DNA of 64,000 nt, taken from positions 1 to 64,000 of the forward strand of contig NZ_JABBWV010000004.1 in NCBI RefSeq assembly GCF_012999535.1. Reading direction: 5' to 3'. The notes below the pieces were generated by a model that did not search any database, was not told where the DNA came from, and was given only the letters and a program-made list of their open reading frames with translations. Below are positions 17,813-25,862 of the stretch, in pieces. Positions within the stretch are counted from its first letter, which is position 1. Each line of letters opens with the position of its first letter. The translations under genes were made by a program, and so were the position numbers. This stretch comes from Microbispora sp. H11081. GTDB lineage: Bacteria; Actinomycetota; Actinomycetes; Streptosporangiales; Streptosporangiaceae.

Positions 17813-18619
17813 TCAGCGCCCGGGCGACAGCCGTACGTGCGCGCCCGGGGGCAGACCCAGGCGGTCGGCGGCGTCCCCGGCGTTGATCGCCATCGCGACC
17901 AGGCCGGCGGAGTCGGCGAACGCCACGAGGTCGCCCGGAGGCACGGCCGTGAACGTCTCACGGAACGGCACGACGACCTGGCGGCGCCCGAGCCACACGG
18001 CGATGGTGTCGCCGAGCCGCACGCCGAGCTCGGCCAGGTCGGTGGCGGTGATCGACAGCTGGACGTTGCCGTGCCTGTCCACCGACAGCACCTCGCCCTC
18101 GGCCGCGCCGTCCCGCAACCTGCAGGTCGGCGCGGGCAGGGACACCAGGCGGTTCACCGGCATCGGCGGCCCCACGTCGGCGACCACGCGACCGGTGCAC
18201 AGGTGGGCGGCCACCGGGGCGAACAGGTCACGCCCCTGGAAGGTCGGAGAGACGTCGGCCAGGAACAGCTGCGAGTTCGTTATCTCGTAGGCGGCGTCCG
18301 CGCCTCCCGCGGCGCGGACGGCCCAGGACAGGACGCCGTTGTCGGGGCCGAGGAACACGCGTCCCCCCGCCTCCACGGCGACCGGGCGCCGGTTGCCGCC
18401 CACGGAGGGGTCGACGACCGCGAGATGGACGCCGGCCGGCAGGTAGGGCAGGGTCTGCGCGAGGATGGCCGCGCCGCGCCGTACGTCCCCCGCGGGGACG
18501 AGATGACCCACGTCGATGATCCGAGCCTGCGGGGCGATGCCCGCGATCACGCCGTGGCACGCGGCGACGAACCCGTCCTCCAGCCCGTAGTCGGTCAGAA
18601 GCGTGATTACAGAGCTCAC
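17813..18619 (-). CDS. SAM hydroxide adenosyltransferase (DUF62 / SAM hydrolase)
   Basis: Predicted 268-residue enzyme of the DUF62 family, which splits S-adenosylmethionine to adenosine and methionine with water and is related to fluorinase/chlorinase. The N-terminal domain opens with VITLLTDYGLEDGFVAACHGVIAGI and contains HLAVVDPSVGG and FLGPDNGVL. The C-terminal domain has VDRHGNVQLSI. The N-terminal Asp-Tyr-Gly and Asp-Asn-Gly motifs are those of the family. I prefer the GTG at 18619, preceded by TAGTGT; a GTG at 18658 would add 13 residues. It is convergent with the peptide transporter operon, with a 10-bp gap. Confidence 0.88.
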   Translation of the reverse strand: MSSVITLLTDYGLEDGFVAACHGVIAGIAPQARIIDVGHLVPAGDVRRGAAILAQTLPYLPAGVHLAVVDPSVGGNRRPVAVEAGGRVFLGPDNGVLSWAVRAAGGADAAYEITNSQLFLADVSPTFQGRDLFAPVAAHLCTGRVVADVGPPMPVNRLVSLPAPTCRLRDGAAEGEVLSVDRHGNVQLSITATDLAELGVRLGDTIAVWLGRRQVVVPFRETFTAVPPGDLVAFADSAGLVAMAINAGDAADRLGLPPGAHVRLSPGR

Positions 18620-18726
18620 ATCACGTGACACTACGTCTGTCCCGCCCGGCCTGAACACCCCGGGTTCGTCTGAAGGGTGAGCGCATTACCATGGGACGGC
18701 CTTGCGAGCCGATCGAGGAGGAGCGG

Positions 18727-19008
18727 ATGGACACCGAACCGGCCGGCGGCGACGGGCTCGACCTCTCGGAGCGCGACCGCGAGATGCTCGCGTTCGAGCG
18801 CCAGTGGTGGCGTTACGCGGGCGCGAAGGAACAGGCGATCAGGGAGGCCTTCGGCGTCTCCGCGACCCGGTACTACCAGTTACTCGGGGAGCTGATCGAC
18901 CGGCCAGAGGCGCTGGAGCACGACCCCATGCTCGTCAAGCGGCTGCGCCGGATGAGAGCCGGCAGGCGGCGTGACCGCTCGGCCCGCAGGTTCGGGCTCA
19001 ACCCCTAG
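18727..19008 (+). CDS. DUF3263 helix-turn-helix-like protein
   Basis: Predicted 93-residue protein. The DUF3263 core is clear (LSERDREMLAFERQWWRYAGAKEQAIREAFGVSATRYYQLLGELIDRPEAL), and the tail is strongly basic (LRRMRAGRRRDRSARRFG). The AIREAFGVSATRYYQLL part reads like a helix-turn-helix, so DNA binding is likely but unproven. GAGGAGGAGCGG lies directly before the ATG at 18727, which sets the start. In many actinomycetes this gene neighbours otsB, as here (84 bp away). Confidence 0.9.
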   Translation: MDTEPAGGDGLDLSERDREMLAFERQWWRYAGAKEQAIREAFGVSATRYYQLLGELIDRPEALEHDPMLVKRLRRMRAGRRRDRSARRFGLNP

Positions 19009-19092
19009 CTTTCCCTTCGCACGCATGCGCCCCGCCACCGGGGCATGAGGCCGTCGAGGCGTACTCATCTGACCCCCCTTCGGAGTGAGGCC

Positions 19093-19914
19093 ATGACCCT
19101 GCCCGCGCACGCAGGACTCGACGCGATCGTCGCCGACCCGGCCGGCGCCGTGATCGGGCTCGACTACGACGGCACGCTCTCCCCGATCGTGCCCGACCCC
19201 GCCGCCGCCCGGGTGCATCCCGGCGTGCCGGGCGTGCTGGCCGCCCTTGCGCCGCTGGTGCGCGCCGTCGTGATCGTCACGGGCCGTCCGCCGCGTACGG
19301 CGCTCGCGCTCGGCGAGGTCGCGGGCGGGTCGTCCCTCGCCGGCGTGCCCGGCCTGGTGATCCTCGGCCACTACGGCCTGGAGCGCTGGGAGGACGGCCG
19401 GATCACGGCGCCGCCGCCCCCGCCGGGGCTCGACCTCGTCCGCGCCCGGCTGCCCGAGCTGGTGGCGGGCCTCGGCGGGGCGTGGATCGAGGACAAGCAC
19501 CGGGCCGTCGCCGTGCACACCCGGCGGTGCGCCGATCCCGCCGGGGCGCTGGAGGCGCTGCGCGGGCCGGTCGCCGCGCTGGCGGCGGAGGCCGGGCTCG
19601 TGGTCGAGCCGGGTCGTATGGTGCTGGAGCTCCGGCCGGCCGGGATGGACAAGGGACGGGCCCTGTCGGCCTTCCTCGCCGAGCGCGGCGCCCGCTCGGT
19701 CATGTTCGTCGGCGACGACCTGGGGGACCTCGCCGCCTTCCGCGCGGTCGAGACGGCGGGGATCCCCGGCGTGCGCGTGTGCAGCGGGTCGGCGGAGGTG
19801 ACCGAGCTCGCGGAGCGCGCCGACCTGGTGGTGGCCGGGCCCGACGGCGTCGTGACGCTCCTCGGCGATCTCGTGGCGACGCTCGGCAAGCCGTCTGCAA
19901 CCGGCCGGGCGTAA
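19093..19914 (+). CDS. otsB: trehalose-6-phosphate phosphatase
   Basis: Predicted 273-residue HAD-superfamily phosphatase that releases trehalose from trehalose-6-phosphate, the second step of the OtsAB route. Motif I is DYDGTLSPI (Asp24 the nucleophile, Asp26 the acid), motif II is VVIVTGR, the substrate cap includes GHYGLERWEDG and IEDKHRAVAVHTRR, and motif IV is FVGDDLGDLAAF. The ATG at 19093 follows GGAGTGAGG. The partner synthase otsA lies 1.4 kb downstream on the opposite strand, separated by two secreted-protein genes. The TAA stop overlaps the putative -10 box of the next gene. Confidence 0.95.
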   Translation: MTLPAHAGLDAIVADPAGAVIGLDYDGTLSPIVPDPAAARVHPGVPGVLAALAPLVRAVVIVTGRPPRTALALGEVAGGSSLAGVPGLVILGHYGLERWEDGRITAPPPPPGLDLVRARLPELVAGLGGAWIEDKHRAVAVHTRRCADPAGALEALRGPVAALAAEAGLVVEPGRMVLELRPAGMDKGRALSAFLAERGARSVMFVGDDLGDLAAFRAVETAGIPGVRVCSGSAEVTELAERADLVVAGPDGVVTLLGDLVATLGKPSATGRA

Positions 19915-19924
19915 CGTCCGGGCC

Positions 19925-20521
19925 ATGAGAACGACGATCTCGGCCGCGGCCGGGCTGGCCGTGCTCGCGGCGTCTCTGGCGGTTCCGGCCGCGGCGTCCG
20001 CGAGCACCGGCGCGGCCACCAGGACGCTGCACCTGCGCAAGGGCCTGACTCTCACGATCCCCTCGGCCTGGCGGGTCGACGCCGTACGGCGGGACTGGCT
20101 GCGCGTCATCACCGGCTCGTGCCCCACCAAGGGCACGGACACGTACGGCTTCCGCGACTCGGGGTGCCGCAGCTTCTGGATCCTGGGCCCCAAGGCCATC
20201 AAGGTGGGCCATGAGCTGTTCCAGCCGTACACGCCGGACGGCCCGTTCTACCCGGCCACCGACGTCGGGCCCTGCCCGGTCAGGAAGGGTCTCTACATCC
20301 ACAGGACGACGCTCGCCGAGAAGGGGCTGCGGCAGGTCGGGCCGGGGCACAAGGCGTACTACCGCGACTGGGCGGGCACCTGCGGGCCGCTGGGCCCGGG
20401 CAAGCGGAGAGCCGGCTTCCACCAGCGCGAGTGGTATCTGCCCACGTCCAAGATCCTGGTGGTCGACCAGTGGGGGACCCCGGGACTCGCCGCCATCCTC
20501 AAGAACGCCACCTGGAACTGA
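19925..20521 (+). CDS. secreted Cys-containing protein, tandem paralogue 1
   Basis: Predicted 198-residue exported protein of unknown function. A signal peptide (about residues 1-27, cleavage near ASAST) precedes a mature domain with LHLRKGLTLTIPSAWRV, GSCPTKGTDTYGFRDSGCRSFW and REWYLPTSKILVVDQW. Four Cys are conserved with the next gene, which suggests two disulfides. TAACGT lies exactly 7 nt before the ATG and there is no Shine-Dalgarno, so the mRNA is probably leaderless. The -10 box overlaps the otsB stop codon. Confidence 0.85.
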   Translation: MRTTISAAAGLAVLAASLAVPAAASASTGAATRTLHLRKGLTLTIPSAWRVDAVRRDWLRVITGSCPTKGTDTYGFRDSGCRSFWILGPKAIKVGHELFQPYTPDGPFYPATDVGPCPVRKGLYIHRTTLAEKGLRQVGPGHKAYYRDWAGTCGPLGPGKRRAGFHQREWYLPTSKILVVDQWGTPGLAAILKNATWN

Positions 20522-20593
20522 CGCCGCGTTCGGCGACCTTTCGCCTATCGGGCCACAAGTCGTCCGCAAGTGAACGCGCCTAATGTGCCGGAC

Positions 20594-21202
20594 ATGTTCA
20601 AGAAGACGATCTCGGCCGCGGCGGCCGGCCTGACCGTGCTCGCGGCCACCCTGGCGACCCTGGCCGCTCCGGCGGCGGCGTCCGCGAGCGAAAACCGCGC
20701 CACCAAGCAGGTCCATCTGCGGAACGGCCTGACCCTCACGATTCCCGCGTCGTGGAAGGTGGCCAAGGACGACAAGGACTGGGTGCGCGTCATCACGGGC
20801 CCATGCCCCACCTTCGGCACCGAGGACTTCGGCTTCCGTGACTGGGGATGCCGCAGCTTCTGGGTGCTGGGCCCGAAGGCGCTCAAGATCGGGCTCCGCA
20901 CGTTCCAGGCGTACAAGCCGAAGTACGGCTACGACCCCGCGACCGACGTGAGCGTCTGTCCCAAGAGCTACAAGCTCTACAAGGGCGACTGGAAGATGGC
21001 GGACAAGGGGCTGCGGCAGGTCGGGCGCGGCCACAAGGCGGACTACCACAGGTGGGCGGCGACCTGCGTCGACAAGAAGTGGCGGGTGAAGCTGCACTAC
21101 AACCAGCGCGAGTGGTATCTGCCCACGTCGAAGATCCTGGTCCTCGACCAGTGGGACCACCCGCAGCTGAGCTCGATCCTCAAGAACGCGACCTGGCGCT
21201 GA
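20594..21202 (+). CDS. secreted Cys-containing protein, tandem paralogue 2
   Basis: Predicted 202-residue exported protein and clear duplicate of the preceding gene. Shared blocks are the signal peptide (KTISAAAAGLTVLAATLA), HLRNGLTLTIPASWKV, DWVRVITGPCP, FGFRDWGCRSFWVLGPKALK, KGLRQVGRGHKA, and QREWYLPTSKILVLDQW with a similar end (LKNATW). The four Cys align. I chose the ATG at 20594 because TAATGT lies 7 nt before it, matching the architecture of the first copy; the frame extends a few codons upstream without a signal. The differing middle (YKPKYGYDPATD against YTPDGPFYPATD) suggests divergence of a binding surface. Confidence 0.85.
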   Translation: MFKKTISAAAAGLTVLAATLATLAAPAAASASENRATKQVHLRNGLTLTIPASWKVAKDDKDWVRVITGPCPTFGTEDFGFRDWGCRSFWVLGPKALKIGLRTFQAYKPKYGYDPATDVSVCPKSYKLYKGDWKMADKGLRQVGRGHKADYHRWAATCVDKKWRVKLHYNQREWYLPTSKILVLDQWDHPQLSSILKNATWR

Positions 21203-21231
21203 CGCCGGCCCGCCGCTCCACTGGCCCGGCG

Positions 21232-21341
21232 GTGTTCAGCAGGGAGCGGCGAGCCGCGGGTGTTCAGCTCTGCGCGGCGAGCCGCGGGTGATCAGCTCTG
21301 CGCGGCGAGCCGCCGGTGTTCAGCGCAGTGCGGCGAGCTGG
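21232..21341. repeat. 28-bp tandem repeat at the otsA 3' end
   Basis: GTG(T/A)TCAG starts units at 21232, 21260, 21288 and 21316, a constant 28-bp period, each continuing with GCGGCGAGCCGC or a close variant. The last copy runs into the otsA coding end. There are no spacers, so it is not CRISPR. GGCGAGCCGC is itself partly self-complementary, so each unit could fold. Confidence 0.85.
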
Positions 21342-22744
21342 TCCTCGAACCAGCGCTGGGGCGGCAGGGCGGTGGCGGCCTTACGCAGCCGCAGGCCGCG
21401 CGTGAGGCGTTCCTGCTCCGGCATCGTCAGCGCCTCGTGCAGCGCCGCCGCCGTGCCCGACACGTCGTACGGGTTGACCAGCAGCGAGTCCGCCCCCAGC
21501 TCGGCCGCCGCGCCCGCCTCGCGCGACAGCACGAGCGCGCACCGCGGCGACAGGATCGGGCCCTCCTTGGCCACCAGGTTCATGCCGTCCCTGATCGGGT
21601 TGACGAGCAGCACGTCGGCCAGCCGGTAGGCGGCCAGGGAGCGCGGGTAGTCGTCGTTCACGTTGAGTATGAGCGGGTCCCAGTCCTCCGTGGCGTACTC
21701 GTCCTCGATCTCCTTGGCGCAGCGCTGCACCGCCGCCGTGTACTCGCGGTACTCAGGCAGGTCGTGCCGGGAGGGGTAGGCGAACGCCAGGTGGACGACC
21801 CGGCCGTGCCACTCGGGATGGGCGGCCAGGAACTCCTTGTAGGCCCGCAGGCCGCGCACGATGTTCTTGGACAGCTCGGTGCGGTCGATGCGCACGATCA
21901 GCTTGCGGTCGCCGACGTGGTCCCTGATCGCGGCCATGTGCGACTCGACGTCCGGCTCGGCCGCCCGCGCCCGCAACTCCTCGCCGTTCACCCCGAGCGG
22001 ATGGACGCCGATCCTGGTGGTCCGCCCGTCGTAGGTCACCGTACGGGCGGAGTGGTCCACCCGCGCTCCGAGCAGCACCTCGCAGCAGTCCATGAAGGAG
22101 CGGGCCCAGCGGGCGGTGAGGAACCCGGCGTGGTCGGCTCCGAGGATGCCGGTCAGCACCTCCGCCGCGACGTCCTCGGGCAGCAGCGCGAAGTATTCCG
22201 GCGGCGCCCAGGGCGTGTGCGAGAAGTGGCCGATGCGCAGGTCGGGCCGGTCGATCCTGAGCATCGCCGGGGTGAGCGTCAGGTGGTAGTCCTGCACGAC
22301 GACGCGCGCCCTGGGCGCCGCCTCCTCGGCCAGGGCCAGCGCGAAGGTCCCGTTGTACGTGCGGTACGACTCCCACTCGCGCCGGAAGCGCGTGCCGAAC
22401 TCGGGGGAGAAGGGCGTGTTGTACAGCAGGTGGTTGACGAACCAGAGGGTCGAGTTGGCCACGGCGTTGTAGGCACGGTGGAAGATGGCGGGCGGGATGT
22501 CCAGCATGCGGATAGCCCCCGTCTCGAAGACCTGGTCGAGCCGGCCGCCGGGCGCCTGGCGCACCGCGCCCCGGTCGCCGTCCGACAGCGCCGCGCAGAC
22601 CCACACGACGTCGGTGTCCCTGACCACCTCTGACAGCCCGGAGACCAGGCCGCCCCCGCCCCTGCGCATGGTCAGGCCGCCGTCCTCCGACAGCGTGAAG
22701 GACACCGGGCCCCTGTTGGAGGCGATAAGAACGGTGCTGCTCAT
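21320..22744 (-). CDS. otsA: trehalose-6-phosphate synthase
   Basis: Predicted 474-residue GT20 glycosyltransferase that joins a nucleotide-sugar glucose to glucose-6-phosphate. Family motifs are visible: LIASNRGP near the N-terminus, WFVNHLLYNTPFSP, VVVQDYHLTLTPAMLR, GHFSHTPWAPPEYFALLP, IVRIDRTELSKNIVRGL (phosphate-binding Arg/Lys), and LLVNPIRDGMNLVAKEG (nucleotide-sugar Glu). The N-terminal glycine-rich loop reads MRRGGGGLVSGLSEV. The ATG at 22744 follows GAGGGACG; a frame 11 codons longer lacks support. It is convergent with the secreted paralogues and divergent from the sigma factor gene. Confidence 0.95.
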   Translation of the reverse strand: MSSTVLIASNRGPVSFTLSEDGGLTMRRGGGGLVSGLSEVVRDTDVVWVCAALSDGDRGAVRQAPGGRLDQVFETGAIRMLDIPPAIFHRAYNAVANSTLWFVNHLLYNTPFSPEFGTRFRREWESYRTYNGTFALALAEEAAPRARVVVQDYHLTLTPAMLRIDRPDLRIGHFSHTPWAPPEYFALLPEDVAAEVLTGILGADHAGFLTARWARSFMDCCEVLLGARVDHSARTVTYDGRTTRIGVHPLGVNGEELRARAAEPDVESHMAAIRDHVGDRKLIVRIDRTELSKNIVRGLRAYKEFLAAHPEWHGRVVHLAFAYPSRHDLPEYREYTAAVQRCAKEIEDEYATEDWDPLILNVNDDYPRSLAAYRLADVLLVNPIRDGMNLVAKEGPILSPRCALVLSREAGAAAELGADSLLVNPYDVSGTAAALHEALTMPEQERLTRGLRLRKAATALPPQRWFEDQLAALR

Positions 22745-22847
22745 CTGGGTCGTCCCTCGATCAGAGCGGGCGCGCATGCCGGAAGATTAATAAAAGCCGG
22801 CCGCCGTCAATAGGATGTCAACCGATTGCGGGAGGGCTGGATACGGC

Positions 22848-23399
22848 ATGGCACTGGACGACACGACCGAGGACCTGGCCCGATCGGCTGCCCAGGGGGA
22901 CCATCGCGCGCTCGGTGAACTGCTGCGGCGCATCGAGCCCGACGTGCTGCGCCACTGCGAGCGGCTCCTACCGTACCGGCAGGACGCGGAGGAGGCGGCA
23001 CAGGACACGCTGCTCGCCGTGGCCCGCAACATCGCCAGGTTCGAGGGACGCGCGAAGTTCAGCACCTGGTTGCACATCGTGACCGTCAACTGCGCCAGGA
23101 CCACCTATCGCTCGCTCAAGCGGCGCTCGTCGGAGCAGGCGGAGGAACTGCCGGAGCAGCGGCCCGATCCCCGGCGGGTCAGCGTCATCGCCGGGTCGCG
23201 GCTCGACCTGCTCGACGCGATGGAGGCGCTGGAGACCGAACGGCCCGACCTCGCCCAGGCGCTCGTGCTGCGCGACATCTGCCAGCTCGACTATGCGGAG
23301 GTCGCCGACCAGCTGAAGATCCCCCTCGGAACGGTCAAGTCCCGCATACACCAGGCGCGCAAATACGTGCAGGCGGCCCTCGGCGAGGCGTACGGCTGA
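22848..23399 (+). CDS. RNA polymerase sigma factor, ECF type
   Basis: Predicted 183-residue sigma-70-family factor. Region 2 (about residues 22-90) contains RHCERLLPYRQDAEEAAQDTLLAVARNIARFEGRAKFSTWLHIVTVNCARTTYRSLKRR. Region 4 (about 125-175) has the helix-turn-helix LRDICQLDYAEVADQLKIPLGTVKSRIHQARKYVQ. There is no region 1.1 or 3, as in ECF factors. GGAGGG lies 11 bp before the ATG at 22848. No anti-sigma gene is adjacent, so its control is unknown. A CGTCTC/GAGACG hairpin follows the stop. Confidence 0.92.
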   Translation: MALDDTTEDLARSAAQGDHRALGELLRRIEPDVLRHCERLLPYRQDAEEAAQDTLLAVARNIARFEGRAKFSTWLHIVTVNCARTTYRSLKRRSSEQAEELPEQRPDPRRVSVIAGSRLDLLDAMEALETERPDLAQALVLRDICQLDYAEVADQLKIPLGTVKSRIHQARKYVQAALGEAYG

Positions 23400-23406
23400 T
23401 ACAAAT

Positions 23407-23425
23407 CGTCTCATTATACGAGACG
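23407..23425 (+). terminator. hairpin after the sigma factor gene
   Basis: Arms CGTCTC and GAGACG flank ATTATAC, eight bases after the stop. It is short and lacks a T-run, so it is only a weak terminator candidate. Confidence 0.4.
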
Positions 23426-23497
23426 GCGGAACGGACAGAGGGGACGCCGGGGTACAGTGCTAGGGACCTTCCGTCGAAGGTTCCACAACTGAACATG

Positions 23498-23635
23498 CTC
23501 ATCCAGAGGGGTGGAGGGACCGGCCCTGCGAAGCCCCGGCAACCTCCCCGGTGTCGAACTCGTGCCCACGAGGCCCGGCCGGGACAGGTGCCAATTCCGG
23601 CTCGCGGCCAGGGTGGTCGCGAGCGAAGATGAGGG
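23498..23635 (+). promoter_or_regulatory. SAM-I (S-box) riboswitch
   Basis: The leader carries the S-box consensus in order: CTCATC opening P1, CAGAGGGGTGGAGGGAC, GGCCCTGCGAAGCCCCGGCAACC (P2 and kink-turn/GGCAACC core), a P3 arm, GGTGCCAATTCC, a P4 arm and GAAGATGAGG closing P1. P1 pairs CTCATC (23498-23503) with GATGAG (23628-23633). GAGGG, a ribosome-binding candidate for thrC, starts inside the closing strand, so SAM binding would hide it and lower translation. No terminator hairpin separates the switch from the ATG, which favours translational control. Confidence 0.93.
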
Positions 23636-23649
23636 AAAGGCCTCGCTTC

Positions 23650-24912
23650 ATGGCGCACACCAGCACTGCCGCTACCACCGTCGAGTTCGGCCCCGCCACC
23701 GGTCTTTCGTGCCGCGAATGTGGTGCCCTCTATGAGCTCGGCCCGAACTTCGCCTGTACGGAGTGTTTCGGCCCCCTTGAGGTGGCGTACGAATTCGGTG
23801 ACATCCGCCGGGAGGACATCGAGTCGGGCCCGGCGAACATCTGGCGGTACCGCTCCCTGCTCCCCGTCCCCGCCGACGTGGCGGCCAAGCCCAACCTCCA
23901 GCCCGGCTGGACCAAGCTCGTGAAGGCCGACAGGCTGGCGGCCGAGCTGGGCCTGCGTTCGCTCCACGTCAAGGACGACTCCGGCAACCCGACCCACTCC
24001 TTCAAGGACCGGGTCGTCGCGATCGCGGTCGAGGCCGCGCGCAACTTCGGCTTCCACACCCTGTCGTGCTCCTCCACCGGCAACCTCGCCGGCGCGGTGG
24101 GCGCGGCGGCCGCCAGGGCCGGGCTGGACTCCTGCGTGTTCATCCCCGCCGACCTGGAGGCGGCCAAGGTCACCATGGCCGCCGTGTACGGCGGGCGCCT
24201 GGTCGGCATCGACGGAACCTACGACGAGGTGAACCGCTTCTGCTCCGAGCTCATCGGCGACGAGCTGGGCGAGAAGTGGGGCTTCGTCAACGTCAACCTC
24301 CGGCCGTACTACGCCGAGGGTTCCAAGACGCTGGCGTACGAGATCGCCGAGCAGCTCGGCTGGCGGCTGCCCGACCAGATCGTCATCCCGATCGCGTCGG
24401 GGTCGCAGCTCACCAAGATCGACAAGGGCTTCCGCGAGCTGGTCAAGCTGGGCCTGGTCGAGGATCGGCCCTACCGGATCTTCGGTGCGCAGGCCGAGGG
24501 CTGCTCGCCGGTCTCCCAGGCGTTCAAGGCCGGTCAGGACGTTGTGCAGCCGGTGCGGCCCGACACCATCGCCAAGTCCCTCGCCATCGGCAACCCGGCG
24601 GACGGGCCGTACGTGCTCGACATCGCCCGGCGTACGGGCGGCGCGGTGGAGGACGTGAACGACCACGAGGTGGTCGAGGCGATCCGCCTGCTGGCCAGGA
24701 CCGAGGGCGTGTTCGCCGAGACGGCGGGCGGCGTGACGGTCGGCGTGCTGCGCAAACTGGTGCGCGAGGGCCGCCTCGACCCCGACGCCGAGACCGTGGT
24801 GCTGAACACCGGCGACGGGCTCAAGACGCTCGACGCGGTGGCCGAGCACGCCCGTCCCGCCGCCGTCATCCGCCCCTCTCTCGAGGCGTTCCGTACGGCA
24901 TTCGCCAACTGA
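23650..24912 (+). CDS. thrC: threonine synthase-type PLP enzyme
   Basis: Predicted 420-residue PLP enzyme of fold type II. An N-terminal zinc-ribbon (SCRECGALYELGPNFACTECFGPLEV, two CxxC pairs at about 20-40) precedes the catalytic domain. The PLP lysine lies in NPTHSFKDR and the phosphate-binding loop is SSTGNLAGA. Threonine synthase converts O-phosphohomoserine to threonine. The ATG at 23650 lies 16 bp past the SAM-I riboswitch, so expression falls when SAM is high. That is unusual for a pure threonine enzyme but fits the methionine/threonine branch point. The CysO-like gene follows by 45 bp on the same strand. Confidence 0.92.
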   Translation: MAHTSTAATTVEFGPATGLSCRECGALYELGPNFACTECFGPLEVAYEFGDIRREDIESGPANIWRYRSLLPVPADVAAKPNLQPGWTKLVKADRLAAELGLRSLHVKDDSGNPTHSFKDRVVAIAVEAARNFGFHTLSCSSTGNLAGAVGAAAARAGLDSCVFIPADLEAAKVTMAAVYGGRLVGIDGTYDEVNRFCSELIGDELGEKWGFVNVNLRPYYAEGSKTLAYEIAEQLGWRLPDQIVIPIASGSQLTKIDKGFRELVKLGLVEDRPYRIFGAQAEGCSPVSQAFKAGQDVVQPVRPDTIAKSLAIGNPADGPYVLDIARRTGGAVEDVNDHEVVEAIRLLARTEGVFAETAGGVTVGVLRKLVREGRLDPDAETVVLNTGDGLKTLDAVAEHARPAAVIRPSLEAFRTAFAN

Positions 24913-24957
24913 AAGCGTTTCTCAAGGCCCATCAGCAGCGACGAAAGCGAGCGAATA

Positions 24958-25233
24958 ATGAGTGTTTCCGTGCGGATTCCGACGATTCTCCGGACGTACA
25001 CCAACGGAGCCGCGGAGGTGAGCGGCGAGGGGGGAACGCTCCGCGAGGTCCTGCAGAAGCTGGACGCGGACTATCCCGGCATCGGCGGTCGAATCCTGGA
25101 CGAAACGGGTAAGATTCGGCGTTTTGTCAACGTCTATGTAGGGGAAGAGGACGTCCGATTTGCCGAGGGCCTGGACACCGTAACCCCGGACGGGGTGCAG
25201 GTTTCGGTCATCCCCGCCGTGGCCGGAGGCTGA
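24958..25233 (+). CDS. cysO: CysO-like ubiquitin-fold sulfur carrier protein
   Basis: Predicted 91-residue MoaD/ThiS-family protein with the diagnostic C-terminal Gly-Gly (VIPAVAGG) that is adenylated and converted to a thiocarboxylate. It closely resembles mycobacterial CysO as I remember it: VRIPTILRTYTNG at the start, GTLREVLQKLDADYPGI, RRFVNVYVGEEDVRFAEGL and the same PAVAGG end. In Mycobacterium, CysO-thiocarboxylate gives sulfur to O-phosphoserine through CysM. Here cysM and the Mec protease are not adjacent; thrC is. The pair lies behind the SAM riboswitch. The ribosome-binding site is weak (AAAGCGAG). Confidence 0.88.
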   Translation: MSVSVRIPTILRTYTNGAAEVSGEGGTLREVLQKLDADYPGIGGRILDETGKIRRFVNVYVGEEDVRFAEGLDTVTPDGVQVSVIPAVAGG

Positions 25234-25483
25234 GCCGCCGCGCGGGGGCGAGCATCTGACATGCGCTTCTGTCCCGATGAAGTCGGGTGATGCAATGTCA
25301 AAAGGTGCAGCTCTCAACTATTCAACAGCAAAGTGAATATTCTTCGGTCCCGCTTAGAGTGAACGCCACGTAGTAGTTTGCGGATTGACTCTGTTGTCCT
25401 ACGCCTTGACACAGGTATGGTCGAGGCGATCGACAAAACCGGGGGCTTCTTGGTGGTCCCCAGCCCAGCAAGAGGAGTCGGAA
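25234..25483. other. 250-bp leader of the cold-shock gene
   Basis: Less GC-rich than its surroundings. TTGTCC (25394) and TATGGT (25416) are separated by 16 bp and could be the promoter; TTGACA at 25406 is another -35 candidate. No other gene or RNA family is recognised. Confidence 0.4.
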
Positions 25484-25684
25484 GTGGCGCAGGGCACCGT
25501 CAAATGGTTTAACGCGGACAAGGGCTACGGCTTCATCGCGGTAGACGGTGGTAAGGACGTGTTCGTCCATTACTCGGCAATCATGATGGACGGCTACAAG
25601 GCCCTCGAGCAGGGTCAGCGGGTGGAGTTCGACATCACGCAGGGTCAGAAGGGCCCCCAGGCGGAGGCCGTACGGGCCGTCTGA
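25484..25684 (+). CDS. cold-shock protein, CspA family
   Basis: Predicted 66-residue single cold-shock domain that binds single-stranded RNA/DNA and melts RNA structure. Both RNP motifs are present: KGYGFI (RNP1) and VFVHY (RNP2), within [34 protein letters not shown]. It starts with GTG at 25484, preceded by AGAGGAG at 7 bp. Length and sequence are those of the main actinobacterial Csp. A second, longer cold-shock-domain protein lies at 40 kb. Confidence 0.95.
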   Translation: MAQGTVKWFNADKGYGFIAVDGGKDVFVHYSAIMMDGYKALEQGQRVEFDITQGQKGPQAEAVRAV

Positions 25685-25862
25685 TCCCGTCAACGACCTT
25701 GGAGGGCCCGGTTCGCGGTTCCGCGCACCGGGCCCTCCGCTGTGTCTTCCCCTGCTCTGGAGTCGCCCGTTCCGCTTCCGCCGAGGTCCTGCGGGCTCGC
25801 GAGGCGCGGACCTGGGGCGGGGTTCCGGACATACCGTCCAAGCTGGTCAGGCTGGCTTCCGC

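Noticed and set aside
21232-21341. CRISPR array
   Set aside because: Units follow each other without spacers and no cas gene is present.
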